Shown here piece after piece: positions 1 to 5,318 of a DNA stretch of 10,218 nucleotides (the stretch's first letter is position 1; each line of letters starts with the position of its first letter). The position numbers were made by a program, and so were the translations under genes. The notes under the pieces are model-generated. The model made no database searches. It was not told where the DNA came from and was given only the letters and a program-made list of their open reading frames with translations. This DNA is from CAZYAK01 sp964645935 (GTDB lineage: Bacteria; Patescibacteriota; Gracilibacteria; Peribacterales; Peribacteraceae): NCBI GenBank assembly GCA_964645935.1, contig CAZYAK010000057.1, positions 1 to 10,218 on the forward strand, read 5' to 3'.

Positions 1-241
1 TGCGGAAGCGGCTGCCGGCGATCTTGCCTCCGGCGTAGTACTTTTCCTGGTAGACGACCTGCAGCGGCAGGAAGTCCACGCCAGCACGCGCTTTGGTGCT
101 GATAGTGCAGTTGCCCATGGAGACGGTGTCTCCCATCTGGCAGAGCACCGTCGCGTTCGCCTGGGGGGCGATGGCGCCGGTCTTAATGACGAGCTTTTTG
201 TCACCCAGCTCAAGGGCGAATTCCTTCTGCGGACGCAGCAT
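1..241 (-). CDS. pnp: Polyribonucleotide nucleotidyltransferase (PNPase), N-terminal 80 residues only
   Basis: PNPase is the phosphorolytic 3'-5' exoribonuclease of RNA decay and works in the cytoplasm, often in a degradosome. Only the first 80 codons are in the window; the rest lies beyond base 1. The visible part starts MLRPQKEFALELGDKKLVIK and continues with TGAIAPQANATVL, GDTV, GVDFLPLQVVYQEKYYAGGKI and AGSRFR. This matches, in order, the start of the first RNase PH-like domain of PNPases (ETGK.A.QA.GAVL, YGDTV, DFFPL.V.YQE..YAAGKIPGGF). The ATG at 241 is chosen because the match starts there and an in-frame TGA lies about 30 bases further upstream. No Shine-Dalgarno is visible. The stretch after GDTV (SMGNCTIS) departs from the usual VVLATAV strand. 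rpsO, its usual partner, is on the same strand about 5.2 kb upstream. The family call is firm; activity cannot be judged from this fragment. Confidence 0.93.
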   Translation of the reverse strand, partial: MLRPQKEFALELGDKKLVIKTGAIAPQANATVLCQMGDTVSMGNCTISTKARAGVDFLPLQVVYQEKYYAGGKIAGSRFR

Positions 242-261
242 GTGATGAGGGGGAAAGACAC

Positions 262-284
262 GGTCTTCCCCGCAATACGGGACC
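262..284 (-). promoter_or_regulatory. Hairpin in the pnp 5' leader
   Basis: On the minus strand GGTC pairs with GACC and, inside it, CCCG pairs with CGGG around a TATTG loop. The hairpin ends about 20 bases before the pnp start codon. A weaker hairpin (CTTCG/CGAAG, 316-330) lies further upstream, and a possible -10 box (TACACT, 405-410) could start a leader of about 155 nt, but its -35 is poor. pnp leaders are known to carry hairpins used in autoregulation in Escherichia coli; a similar role here is only a guess. Confidence 0.3.
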
Positions 285-467
285 TCTCACTTCTGGAATG
301 GATTCACATGCGGCACTTCGTGGGTCGAAGGGCTGAACGTAAACCCAATCGTCCAAGGCGGACGGGAAGGGAAAGGGCAAGATGACGGGAAAAGAACCAC
401 GCCCAGTGTACCCGTTCCGGAGCCCGTGCGGAAGGCGTTTACGGCCTCCTTTGGGCAAACCGCCAAG

Positions 468-495
468 CCGCCCCGGGCGCGGGGCGCCGGGGCGG
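468..495 (-). terminator. Hairpin after the 778-residue repeat protein gene
   Basis: The stem CCGCCCC/GGGGCGG continues into GGCGC/GCGCC with one bulged base and a 3-base loop, giving 12 pairs, all G-C. On the minus strand it lies about 20 bases after the stop codon at 513-515. It has no clear T-run after it, only CTTGGCGGTTTG, so termination efficiency is uncertain. It separates the repeat protein from pnp. Confidence 0.5.
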
Positions 496-512
496 GAGGG
501 ATGGGACGCGCC

Positions 513-2849
513 TCAGGACACGGCGGGGGCGGAGAGCGTGACGGAGCTCAGGGGCCGACCGGGGTTGCGCCACGCCAGCGCCATGCGCCGCGCCGAGACA
601 TCGAAGGTGCCCTCGTAGCGCGACAGGTGGGTAGTGGTGGAGTAGGTCGTTCCGGACCGCTGGTGTGCGACGCTGGTCCCGCCCTGAGTGACGGCGGTCT
701 CCTGGATGATGACGATCCCGGTGACGGGGTCCAGGTCGCCGACCGCGTCGAAACGCACCGGATCGCGCGGTATCACCCGGCCCGTCGCGTCGTACAGCGT
801 GCTGGTAAAGACGTGCCGGCACGGGAAGGACAGATGCCCGTTGGGCAGACGCGTGACGCGGCCCACGGTGAGGCCGAAGTCCACCGCGCGACCGCTGAGG
901 GACAGCGTGTAGTCCCCCGAGAACCGCATCCCCTCGCGCAGCGCCTCGGGGAGGACGGCCACCGCCTCGGTCCGGACGGGATCGTCGATCTTGATCTCCT
1001 TGGAGGCCGCGTTGGGCGCATCCCCCGCCTGGATGTTGATCGACATGCGGTCGTTGGACGTGGGGACGGTGATGGCCACGGCGCCCGTAACGACATTGCG
1101 CGTGACGACGATGCCCGCGTACTCCGTGTTGCCGGTGATCTCATACCGGCCACTCCCGCCCCTCGAGAACACCTGCATGGGACCGATGTGCAACGGCGCA
1201 TCGGGCGGCGTGACGCTGCCCGCCACAGTGGCGCCCCGGAGCATGCGGTCGGGAAACGCGACGGTGAGAACCGCCTCGGGCGCGGCCTCGACGGGGACGG
1301 GTGTGACGAGACCGACCGGCGCGATGGCGATGCGCTGCAAACGAATCTCGTCGGGCTCGATGGTGACGGGGAAGTCTTGGCCGCGAACGCGGATAACGAC
1401 GGTCATGCGGTTTTGCAGGTCAGGCGCGGCGCGCAGGCCCACCGTGCCGTCCGACCGGCGGATAAGGGTGAGGAAGCTACCGGAGAGCCGGCTGCCGGTC
1501 TCGCCCAGCGTGCCGTCGACGCCGAGCAGCGAGATGGGCGCGGAGGCCGGAGTAACGCGAACGTTCTCGGACTCCTCGCCGGAGCGGATCGATTGCGGGA
1601 ACGGCGCGGAGACGGGCTCTTCCACGGTGAGTCCGAACCGCGTGGTGGCGAACTCCTGCTTCTGCACCTTCTGCACCTTTTGCGCCTTCTGGAGCTTCTC
1701 GGTCGCCTGCTGCTCATCGGACCGGACGATGGTCGCCATCTGCAGGACGGGGGCGGGCTCAATGGTGACGGGAAAGGTGCGGTCGCGCACCGTGATGACG
1801 GTGGATACCGCGACGCGCGACAGCGCCTCCACGGTGACGCCCACGGCCGTGCGCGTGAGGCGCAGGATGGAGTTCTGCAGGACGGAGCCGGTGGCGGAGC
1901 CGAGCGTCCCCGGCGCGCCCATGAGGCGGATGGGCGCCGCGAGCGGGCGGACGATGACGTCGCGGCGCACGTCCCCCGAACGCATGGTGCGCGGGAACGG
2001 GGCAGTGACCGGGACTTCCTCCACAGCGGATACGAGCGGCAGGGGGGCATCGAGCTCTAACGCAGCCAGCAGGCGGCGGCGCACGCCGATGTTGGCCTCG
2101 CCGCGGCGCCACGCGGCGCCGTTGGTGGAGCTGGCATCAAAGGCACGGATGTCCGCCGCAGTCACGCTGTCGCGCATGAGCAGCCCGCGCTCCAGGGCGG
2201 TGTTGTCTTCCTGCGGACGCAATCCCGGAGTGCGGTTGAGGCGACGGACGTCAGCGTTGGAGGTGTAGCCGGTACTCAGCTCGGTCTGGGATAAGCCAAA
2301 CTCGGACGGCTGCGTCTCGCGCCAACGACCAGTCTGGAGCGAGAGCACCTGGAATCTCAACTCGTAGTAGCCGCGAATGTAGGCGGCAAGCGTCTGCGTG
2401 CCATCGGGAAGCGTGACGCGCTTGTAGAGGTACGGGAACCCCTCGACGGCCTTGCCTACGCCCGGCAGCACCTGCCAAGTGGTGGCATTGGAATCGAGGA
2501 ACTTCTCGACCTCGCGCATCTGCCGCTCGTACGCGGCAAGCCCGGGAACACCGCCCGTGCGCAACGCCTCCCGTCCGGTGCGGATGCCGTCCACCAGGCG
2601 GCGGCCAGCCTCGGTTGCGGGTTGGATGGTGCGCAGGCGCTTGACGATATTCTGGTGGCGGGTGTCTAGCTCCAGGTGCAGCGCGTCGCGCGCGGCCTCG
2701 CGGGTGAGGCGTGCCGTGTCCACGCGACGCTTGGCCACTGCTTCCTTCGTGGTCGCCTCCCCTGGCAGGTCACCAGACTCGGGCGGTAGTTCGGCGGGGG
2801 GAGAGAAGCACAGCATGCGCTCACGGAGCCGAAAGCGGGGCTGAAACAT
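513..2849 (-). CDS. Unrecognised 778-residue protein with three beta-rich tandem repeats
   Basis: I do not recognise this protein. Residues 1-130 are charged and look helical (EAVAKRRVDTARLTREAARD and following). Residues 135-275 are mixed, with a segment FPYLYKRVTLPDGTQTLAAY. Three repeats of about 87-98 residues follow, at 279-365, 412-499 and 526-623. The first two share PV(T/S)APFP..(M/I)RSG, API.L(M/L)G and a terminal FPVTIEP; the third is more diverged (VAFPDRMLRG, APLHIG). A Gln/Lys linker (KAQKVQKVQKQ) separates the first two. The end (about 640-778) is again beta-rich and ends in Ser. No signal peptide or membrane segment is evident, so a cytoplasmic or non-classically exported location is possible. 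An ATG at 2903 is in frame, but the start at 2849 is preferred because a TATACT box lies at 2874-2879; ATG 2816 is also possible. No Shine-Dalgarno is visible. Long antisense readings over it are composition artefacts. Confidence 0.75.
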   Translation of the reverse strand: MFQPRFRLRERMLCFSPPAELPPESGDLPGEATTKEAVAKRRVDTARLTREAARDALHLELDTRHQNIVKRLRTIQPATEAGRRLVDGIRTGREALRTGGVPGLAAYERQMREVEKFLDSNATTWQVLPGVGKAVEGFPYLYKRVTLPDGTQTLAAYIRGYYELRFQVLSLQTGRWRETQPSEFGLSQTELSTGYTSNADVRRLNRTPGLRPQEDNTALERGLLMRDSVTAADIRAFDASSTNGAAWRRGEANIGVRRRLLAALELDAPLPLVSAVEEVPVTAPFPRTMRSGDVRRDVIVRPLAAPIRLMGAPGTLGSATGSVLQNSILRLTRTAVGVTVEALSRVAVSTVITVRDRTFPVTIEPAPVLQMATIVRSDEQQATEKLQKAQKVQKVQKQEFATTRFGLTVEEPVSAPFPQSIRSGEESENVRVTPASAPISLLGVDGTLGETGSRLSGSFLTLIRRSDGTVGLRAAPDLQNRMTVVIRVRGQDFPVTIEPDEIRLQRIAIAPVGLVTPVPVEAAPEAVLTVAFPDRMLRGATVAGSVTPPDAPLHIGPMQVFSRGGSGRYEITGNTEYAGIVVTRNVVTGAVAITVPTSNDRMSINIQAGDAPNAASKEIKIDDPVRTEAVAVLPEALREGMRFSGDYTLSLSGRAVDFGLTVGRVTRLPNGHLSFPCRHVFTSTLYDATGRVIPRDPVRFDAVGDLDPVTGIVIIQETAVTQGGTSVAHQRSGTTYSTTTHLSRYEGTFDVSARRMALAWRNPGRPLSSVTLSAPAVS
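981..1274 (-). repeat. Probable diverged internal protein repeat 3
   Basis: This encodes residues 526-623. It keeps the opening (VAFPDRMLRG against APFPRTMRSG) and the APL.IG segment, and has a similar length, but ends in EIKIDD where repeats 1 and 2 end in VTIEP. The assignment rests on these short matches only. Confidence 0.4.
1353..1616 (-). repeat. Internal protein repeat 2 of the 778-residue protein
   Basis: This encodes residues 412-499, from PVSAPFP to FPVTIEP. It is clearly homologous to repeat 1, and the DNA has diverged more than the protein pattern, so the duplication is not recent. Confidence 0.7.
1656..1700 (-). repeat. Low-complexity Lys/Gln linker (KAQKVQKVQKQ)
   Basis: This encodes residues 384-398, an imperfect 3-residue periodicity (Q-K-A/V) made by a short repeated DNA unit related to CTTCTGCAC on the plus strand. 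It lies between protein repeats 1 and 2, and such tracts can vary in length by slippage. Confidence 0.6.
1755..2015 (-). repeat. Internal protein repeat 1 of the 778-residue protein
   Basis: This encodes residues 279-365, from VPVTAPFP to FPVTIEP. It aligns along its whole length with repeat 2: APFP, RSG, API.L, GTLG and the closing V.VR...FPVTIEP all match. The alternating hydrophobic pattern suggests a beta-sandwich of Ig-like size. Confidence 0.7.
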
Positions 2850-2873
2850 GGGTTTGGGTGTGAGAATCTGGCC

Positions 2874-2879
2874 AGTATA
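2874..2879 (-). promoter_or_regulatory. Candidate -10 box (TATACT) for the repeat protein gene
   Basis: TATACT on the minus strand lies 24 bases before ATG 2849, inside the gap after the TrpR-family gene. No convincing -35 hexamer is seen. If used, transcription starts near 2867, which excludes the longer start at 2903. Confidence 0.4.
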
Positions 2880-2928
2880 CCGCAATCGGCGAAAAGACGC
2901 CACTCCCCGCCACGGTCCCGCGGCCGCC

Positions 2929-3219
2929 TCAACGCTTGGCCCGGCTGCTCTTCTTGAGGAACACCTGGAACCCGCCCGAACCGTACTGAAGCATGCGCGA
3001 CCCGCGGGTGATCTTGCTGATACTCACGTTGAGCGATTTGGCGATCTCGCGTTGAGGCTTGCCCGCGGCGAGCGATTGGATGAGCTGCCACCGCTCAGCA
3101 ATGGAGGCCAGCTCCTGCGGCGTGAGGATGTCTTTCAGCAGCAATTCGGCCTCTTCGGGACTGCGCACGCGGGCGAAGAGCTCGTAGAGGTCGCGCTCGT
3201 GCTGGGGGTCGATCCGCAT
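2929..3219 (-). CDS. TrpR/YerC-family DNA-binding regulator
   Basis: This small protein (96 residues) belongs to the Trp repressor superfamily in its YerC/YecD-like form. Those members keep the TrpR helix-turn-helix but are not known to sense tryptophan in general. Visible features are LYELFARVRSPEEAELLLKD (11-30), ILTPQELASIAERW (31-44), and the reading head KPQREIAKSLNVSISKITRG (54-73), followed by SRMLQYGSGGF, a typical YerC-type ending. The protein would be a homodimer binding palindromic DNA. A longer reading starting at 3285 exists, but the extra 22 residues are not family-like. ATG 3219 is right behind a -10 box and gives the usual family length. The gene is divergent from the plus-strand cassettes and upstream of the 778-residue gene (about 80 bases between them). 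No tryptophan genes are nearby, so its regulon is unknown. Confidence 0.85.
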   Translation of the reverse strand: MRIDPQHERDLYELFARVRSPEEAELLLKDILTPQELASIAERWQLIQSLAAGKPQREIAKSLNVSISKITRGSRMLQYGSGGFQVFLKKSSRAKR

Positions 3220-3227
3220 TGCCGCCG

Positions 3228-3255
3228 ATTGTACGGCAGGCGCTTTGCGGGGCAA
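3228..3255 (-). promoter_or_regulatory. Promoter of the TrpR-family gene; predicted near-leaderless transcript
   Basis: On the minus strand TTGCCC (3250-3255), a 16-base spacer and TACAAT (3228-3233) form a fair sigma-70-type promoter. The -10 box ends only 8 bases before ATG 3219, so the transcript should begin at or within a few bases of the start codon. No Shine-Dalgarno is present, consistent with leaderless translation. Confidence 0.55.
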
Positions 3256-3338
3256 GCAGGGACCGACGGCGACCGGGGACGGCACCTGCGGAAATCCGGC
3301 GATCGCAGCGCTTCCAGCGGATGGGTATTTTTCCTGAT

Positions 3339-3359
3339 GGAAGCCAAAATATGCCTTCC
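3339..3359 (+). promoter_or_regulatory. 21-bp dyad upstream of cassette 1 promoter
   Basis: GGAAG, 11 bases, then CTTCC. An outer CCTGA/TCAGG pair (3333-3337, 3361-3365) extends the dyad after one mismatch. It lies 44 bases before the TATAAT box. A dyad with the same 5-11-5 geometry (AGAAG/CTTCT) stands at the same place before cassette 2, with a compensatory G-C to A-T change at the first pair. It could be an operator for a dimeric regulator or an RNA hairpin of an upstream transcript. Confidence 0.4.
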
Positions 3360-3403
3360 TTCAGGATCCGGATGCCTGAGTATCGAAAAATATAGAAATA
3401 TTG

Positions 3404-3409
3404 TATAAT
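3404..3409 (+). promoter_or_regulatory. TATAAT -10 box of cassette 1
   Basis: A perfect TATAAT within TTGTATAAT, a nonamer shared with cassette 2. No good -35 is seen at the expected distance, and the upstream 30 bases are A/T-rich. The predicted start is near 3416. A 6-bp hairpin (GATGCT/AGCATC, 3414-3432) lies in the first transcribed bases and is absent from cassette 2. Confidence 0.65.
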
Positions 3410-3433
3410 ACGAGATGCTCGTTGACAGCATCC

Positions 3434-3530
3434 GAGCCCCTACGTTGGTGCTCCTTCGCGCCCCACGCTCAGTGCTTCCCACTCGCGCGGACGCGAGAGG
3501 GATCACCACAGCCGTGGGGGCTACAAGCAA
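3434..3530 (+). promoter_or_regulatory. Structured leader RNA element, copy A
   Basis: This 97-base element lies between promoter and Shine-Dalgarno of the first DGWG gene. Its core is nearly identical to copy B at 4525-4623. A consistent fold is P1 AGCCCCTACG (3435-3444) with CGTGGGGGCT (3513-3522), ten pairs. P2 is TGGTG-C-TCC (3446-3454) with GGA-T-CACCA (3500-3508), with one mismatch. P3 is the hairpin CTCGCG-CGGA-CGCGAG (3482-3497). A 22-base segment between P2 and P3 is variable. Local hairpins GAGC/GCTC and CCAC/GTGG would compete with P1. It matches no riboswitch or ribozyme class I know. It could be a regulatory RNA or a dispersed repeat captured in the leader. Confidence 0.6.
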
Positions 3531-3549
3531 AGACTGGAGAGATTGCACC

Positions 3550-4335
3550 ATGTTCACGCGCTCCAACATCCTGGTCTGCCTGCTCGGTCTCGTCATCGGC
3601 ATCCTCGGTACCGCCCTCGTGGTGGTCCTGATGCAGCCGAAGACGCAGCCGACCGGTCCGACCCCAACCCCGAACCCGGCGTTGAAAGACGCCACCCCGA
3701 CACCCGTCCCGGTCGCCTTCACGGGCGACAAGGACAAGAAGGAGGAGAAAAAGGAGGCCGCCAAGCTCACTCCCCTTCCTACGAAGTACGTCACGGTCCT
3801 GGCCGACGGCTGGGGCCGCGGCAACGACACCAAGCTCGAGGTGGTGGGGCTGAGCTTCGCACCCCACAAGAACACCAAGGCCAAGAAAGACGGCGACGTC
3901 CACACGCTGGTGGGGCACCGGCTCTACCTCCGCGGGGGCACGGGCAAGGACGTCGAGTCCACCGTCGAAGGGCACATCAACTGGGGCACGAACGCCCTCG
4001 TGCCCGAAGCCACGCCGATCTTCATGACCAAGGCCCCCGCCGCGGGCTACGACGCCACGAAGGCGGTCGTCATCCTCACCGACGGCTGGGGGGGCTGGAA
4101 GGACTGCTCCTTCAACATCCCCTCCGGCATGAAGCTGGAGATCAAGGATGACGTGCCCGGCGTCACCAAGGACGGCACGACGACGGTCAAGGATTACCGT
4201 CTGTACATCCGCCCCTGGAGCGACGGTGATGGCACGACGATCATGCTCCGGAAGGATACTTCGACCCCCTTCCTGAAGGCCTGCACGTTGTTCATCCCGC
4301 CCCAGGCCACGGTGTTCATGAAGAAGCTCCCGTGA
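3550..4335 (+). CDS. Membrane-anchored protein with two DGWG-type domains (paralogue 1)
   Basis: I do not recognise a named family. Residues 7-28 form one hydrophobic membrane anchor. A Pro/Thr-rich spacer follows (31-55), then a Lys/Glu cluster (60-72) and two tandem domains. Domain 1 (79-163) holds DGWG at 86-89, HRLYLR at 123-128 and PIFMTKAP at 156-163. Domain 2 (171-261) holds DGWG at 178-181, YRLYIR at 216-221 and TVFMKKLP at the very end. The layout suggests an exported protein tethered to the outer face of the membrane. ATG 3550 is chosen for GGAGA about 9 bases upstream and because the upstream in-frame reading runs through the structured leader. It is paralogous to the gene at 4640 (shared TPLP..YV, DGWG, (R/K)LYLR-like and PIF(M/I)TKAP motifs). 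The pattern hydrophobic-x4-W-G-G recalls one beta-gamma-crystallin motif, but the rest of that fold's signature is not visible, so this is only a hint. Confidence 0.85.
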   Translation: MFTRSNILVCLLGLVIGILGTALVVVLMQPKTQPTGPTPTPNPALKDATPTPVPVAFTGDKDKKEEKKEAAKLTPLPTKYVTVLADGWGRGNDTKLEVVGLSFAPHKNTKAKKDGDVHTLVGHRLYLRGGTGKDVESTVEGHINWGTNALVPEATPIFMTKAPAAGYDATKAVVILTDGWGGWKDCSFNIPSGMKLEIKDDVPGVTKDGTTTVKDYRLYIRPWSDGDGTTIMLRKDTSTPFLKACTLFIPPQATVFMKKLP

Positions 4336-4374
4336 CCTGAGACGCCCCTCCCGTCTCTGCCCATGTCGCCCACG

Positions 4375-4408
4375 GCAGCCGGCTCTCCCGTCGGGGAGAG
4401 CCGGCTGC
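4375..4408 (+). terminator. Strong 15-bp hairpin after paralogue 1
   Basis: GCAGCCGGCTCTCCC pairs perfectly with GGGAGAGCCGGCTGC around a GTCG loop, about 40 bases after the stop. Only CTTGTCGTG follows, so a T-run is lacking. It may act as an atypical terminator or as a 3' mRNA stabiliser. An equivalent hairpin follows paralogue 2. Confidence 0.6.
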
Positions 4409-4433
4409 TTGTCGTGCCCAGATTTCGGCATGC

Positions 4434-4454
4434 AGAAGCCCGGATTCCCCTTCT
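4434..4454 (+). promoter_or_regulatory. 21-bp dyad upstream of cassette 2 promoter
   Basis: AGAAG, 11 bases, then CTTCT, flanked by one further C-G pair (4433, 4455). It has the same arm and spacer lengths as the dyad at 3339-3359 and lies 40 bases before its TATAAT box. The two sites differ by a paired substitution in the arms while the centre is unrelated, which points to a constraint on symmetry. Confidence 0.4.
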
Positions 4455-4472
4455 GGATCGCCGAGAAAATGC

Positions 4473-4500
4473 TGGTCAATTTTGGCGATTATTGTATAAT
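4473..4500 (+). promoter_or_regulatory. Promoter of cassette 2
   Basis: TGGTCA (4473-4478, four of six matches to TTGACA), a 16-base spacer and a perfect TATAAT (4495-4500). The box is followed after exactly 24 bases by the leader element, the same distance as in cassette 1. The predicted start is near 4507. Confidence 0.7.
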
Positions 4501-4524
4501 ATTCCATGATCCTTCGCAGCACCG

Positions 4525-4623
4525 GAGCCCCTACGTTGGTGCTCCTACTACGCGCTCCACGCCGGTGTACCCCACTCGCGCGGACGCGAGAGGGATCACC
4601 ATGGCCGTGGGGGCTACAAGCAA
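4525..4623 (+). promoter_or_regulatory. Structured leader RNA element, copy B
   Basis: This is the second copy of the element at 3434-3530. P1 is 4526-4535 with 4606-4615, P2 is 4537-4545 with 4593-4601, and P3 is the CTCGCG/CGCGAG hairpin at 4575-4590. Pairing positions are the same as in copy A. The segment between P2 and P3 is 24 bases here against 22 in copy A and is unrelated in sequence; the 2-base difference breaks any shared reading frame, so the conservation is not for a peptide. In copy B the local hairpin before the Shine-Dalgarno is CCAT/GTGG, against CCAC/GTGG in copy A, so pairing is kept. The alternative upstream hairpin is GGAGC/GCTCC (4524-4545). Confidence 0.6.
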
Positions 4624-4639
4624 CAGGAGAATCCGCACC

Positions 4640-5284
4640 ATGACCGCGCTCCGCAGCATCCCGTTCCTCGCCGCGCTGCTCGTGTTCGCCTCGTTGGCGA
4701 CGCAGCAGACCGCGGCCCAAGGCAAAAAGACCCCGCTCCCCGCCGTGTACGTCGTCCTCGAAAAGGACGGCTGGGGCGGCAAGGACACCGTTGTCCGCTT
4801 CGTGGGCGACCTCAAGGTCGCTGGTCCGAAGACCACGAAATTCAGTCTGAAGGACGGCCTGCTCACCGTCCCCAAGTTCCGCTGCTACCTTCGCCCCGGC
4901 GAGGGCACGGAAGTCACCGTCACCACGGAAGGTCTCAAGAACCCCGGCGTAAATGTGTTCATCCCGGCCGGGATCCCGATCTTCATCACGAAGGCCCCCG
5001 ACGACTACAAGTCGGACAAGGCCATCGTCGTCATGAAGGACGGCTGGGGCGACACGGACGTCGTGCTGGACACCAAGGGCGGCCTGAAGGTCGATGTCCA
5101 CCGGGACCTCACGTCGGAACAGAAGGACGACCGGACGCTCATCCGGAAACGCCGCCTGTACCTGCGCGAAGGCTCCTTCAAGGACGTCACCACCACGCCC
5201 GCCGCCGGTCCGTTCGGCACCTACAAGTCCGTCGAGGTCGAAGTGCCGGAGGGCATCCCTGTCTTCATGAAAAAGATGCCCTGA
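4640..5284 (+). CDS. Secreted protein with two DGWG-type domains (paralogue 2)
   Basis: This protein of 214 residues is a paralogue of the one encoded at 3550-4335. Residues 1-26 form a classical signal peptide (hydrophobic core FLAALLVFASLA, likely cleavage after TAA, before QGKK), so this one is probably released, unlike the anchored paralogue. Domain 1 spans about 31-120, with DGWG at 43-46, RCYLR at 81-85 and PAGIPIFITKAP at 109-120. Domain 2 spans about 127-214, with DGWG at 134-137, RRLYLR at 171-176 and PEGIPVFMKKMP at the end. ATG 4640 has AGGAGA about 9 bases upstream. An in-frame ATG at 4601 lies inside the leader element and is not preferred. The segment LEKDGWGG resembles the YxxxxFxG motif of beta-gamma-crystallins with Leu and Trp in the aromatic positions; a Greek-key fold is therefore possible but unproven. 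Function and ligand are unknown. Confidence 0.87.
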   Translation: MTALRSIPFLAALLVFASLATQQTAAQGKKTPLPAVYVVLEKDGWGGKDTVVRFVGDLKVAGPKTTKFSLKDGLLTVPKFRCYLRPGEGTEVTVTTEGLKNPGVNVFIPAGIPIFITKAPDDYKSDKAIVVMKDGWGDTDVVLDTKGGLKVDVHRDLTSEQKDDRTLIRKRRLYLREGSFKDVTTTPAAGPFGTYKSVEVEVPEGIPVFMKKMP

Positions 5285-5318
5285 CGATGATCCCCTGTCG
5301 CCCATGACCCTACGGCCC

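Noticed and set aside
426..2060. Long plus-strand reading frame of 544 codons
   Set aside because: It is antisense to the 778-residue gene, has a biased Arg/Gly/Asp/His composition typical of GC-rich shadow frames, and shows no family-like motifs, while the minus strand shows real protein repeats.
991..2268. Plus-strand reading frame of 425 codons
   Set aside because: It is another shadow of the 778-residue gene, rich in Ser/Arg/Thr, with no motif and no promoter or ribosome site.
3422..3427. Perfect TTGACA as a -35 box
   Set aside because: No -10-like hexamer lies 16-18 bases downstream; it falls within the transcribed leader of cassette 1.
3434..3530. tRNA, hammerhead ribozyme or known riboswitch in the leader
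   Set aside because: There is no T-loop or anticodon arm, no CUGAUGA/GAAA core, and none of the consensus cores I know (TPP, cobalamin, c-di-GMP, fluoride, guanidine, SAM) is present.
3415..3549. Longer N-terminus for paralogue 1, and the matching extension for paralogue 2 (from 4409)
   Set aside because: The extension reads through the structured leader, starts at or before the promoter, and the 2-base length difference between the two leaders shows the frame is not conserved. The signal or anchor sequences begin at the ATGs with a Shine-Dalgarno.
3469..4479. Minus-strand reading frame of 336 codons over paralogue 1
   Set aside because: It is antisense to a gene with promoter, Shine-Dalgarno, membrane anchor and paralogue; no independent support.
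3434..4623. The paired leader elements as terminal repeats of a transposon
   Set aside because: They are direct, not inverted, repeats at equivalent places in two paralogous units, with no transposase; tandem duplication explains them better.
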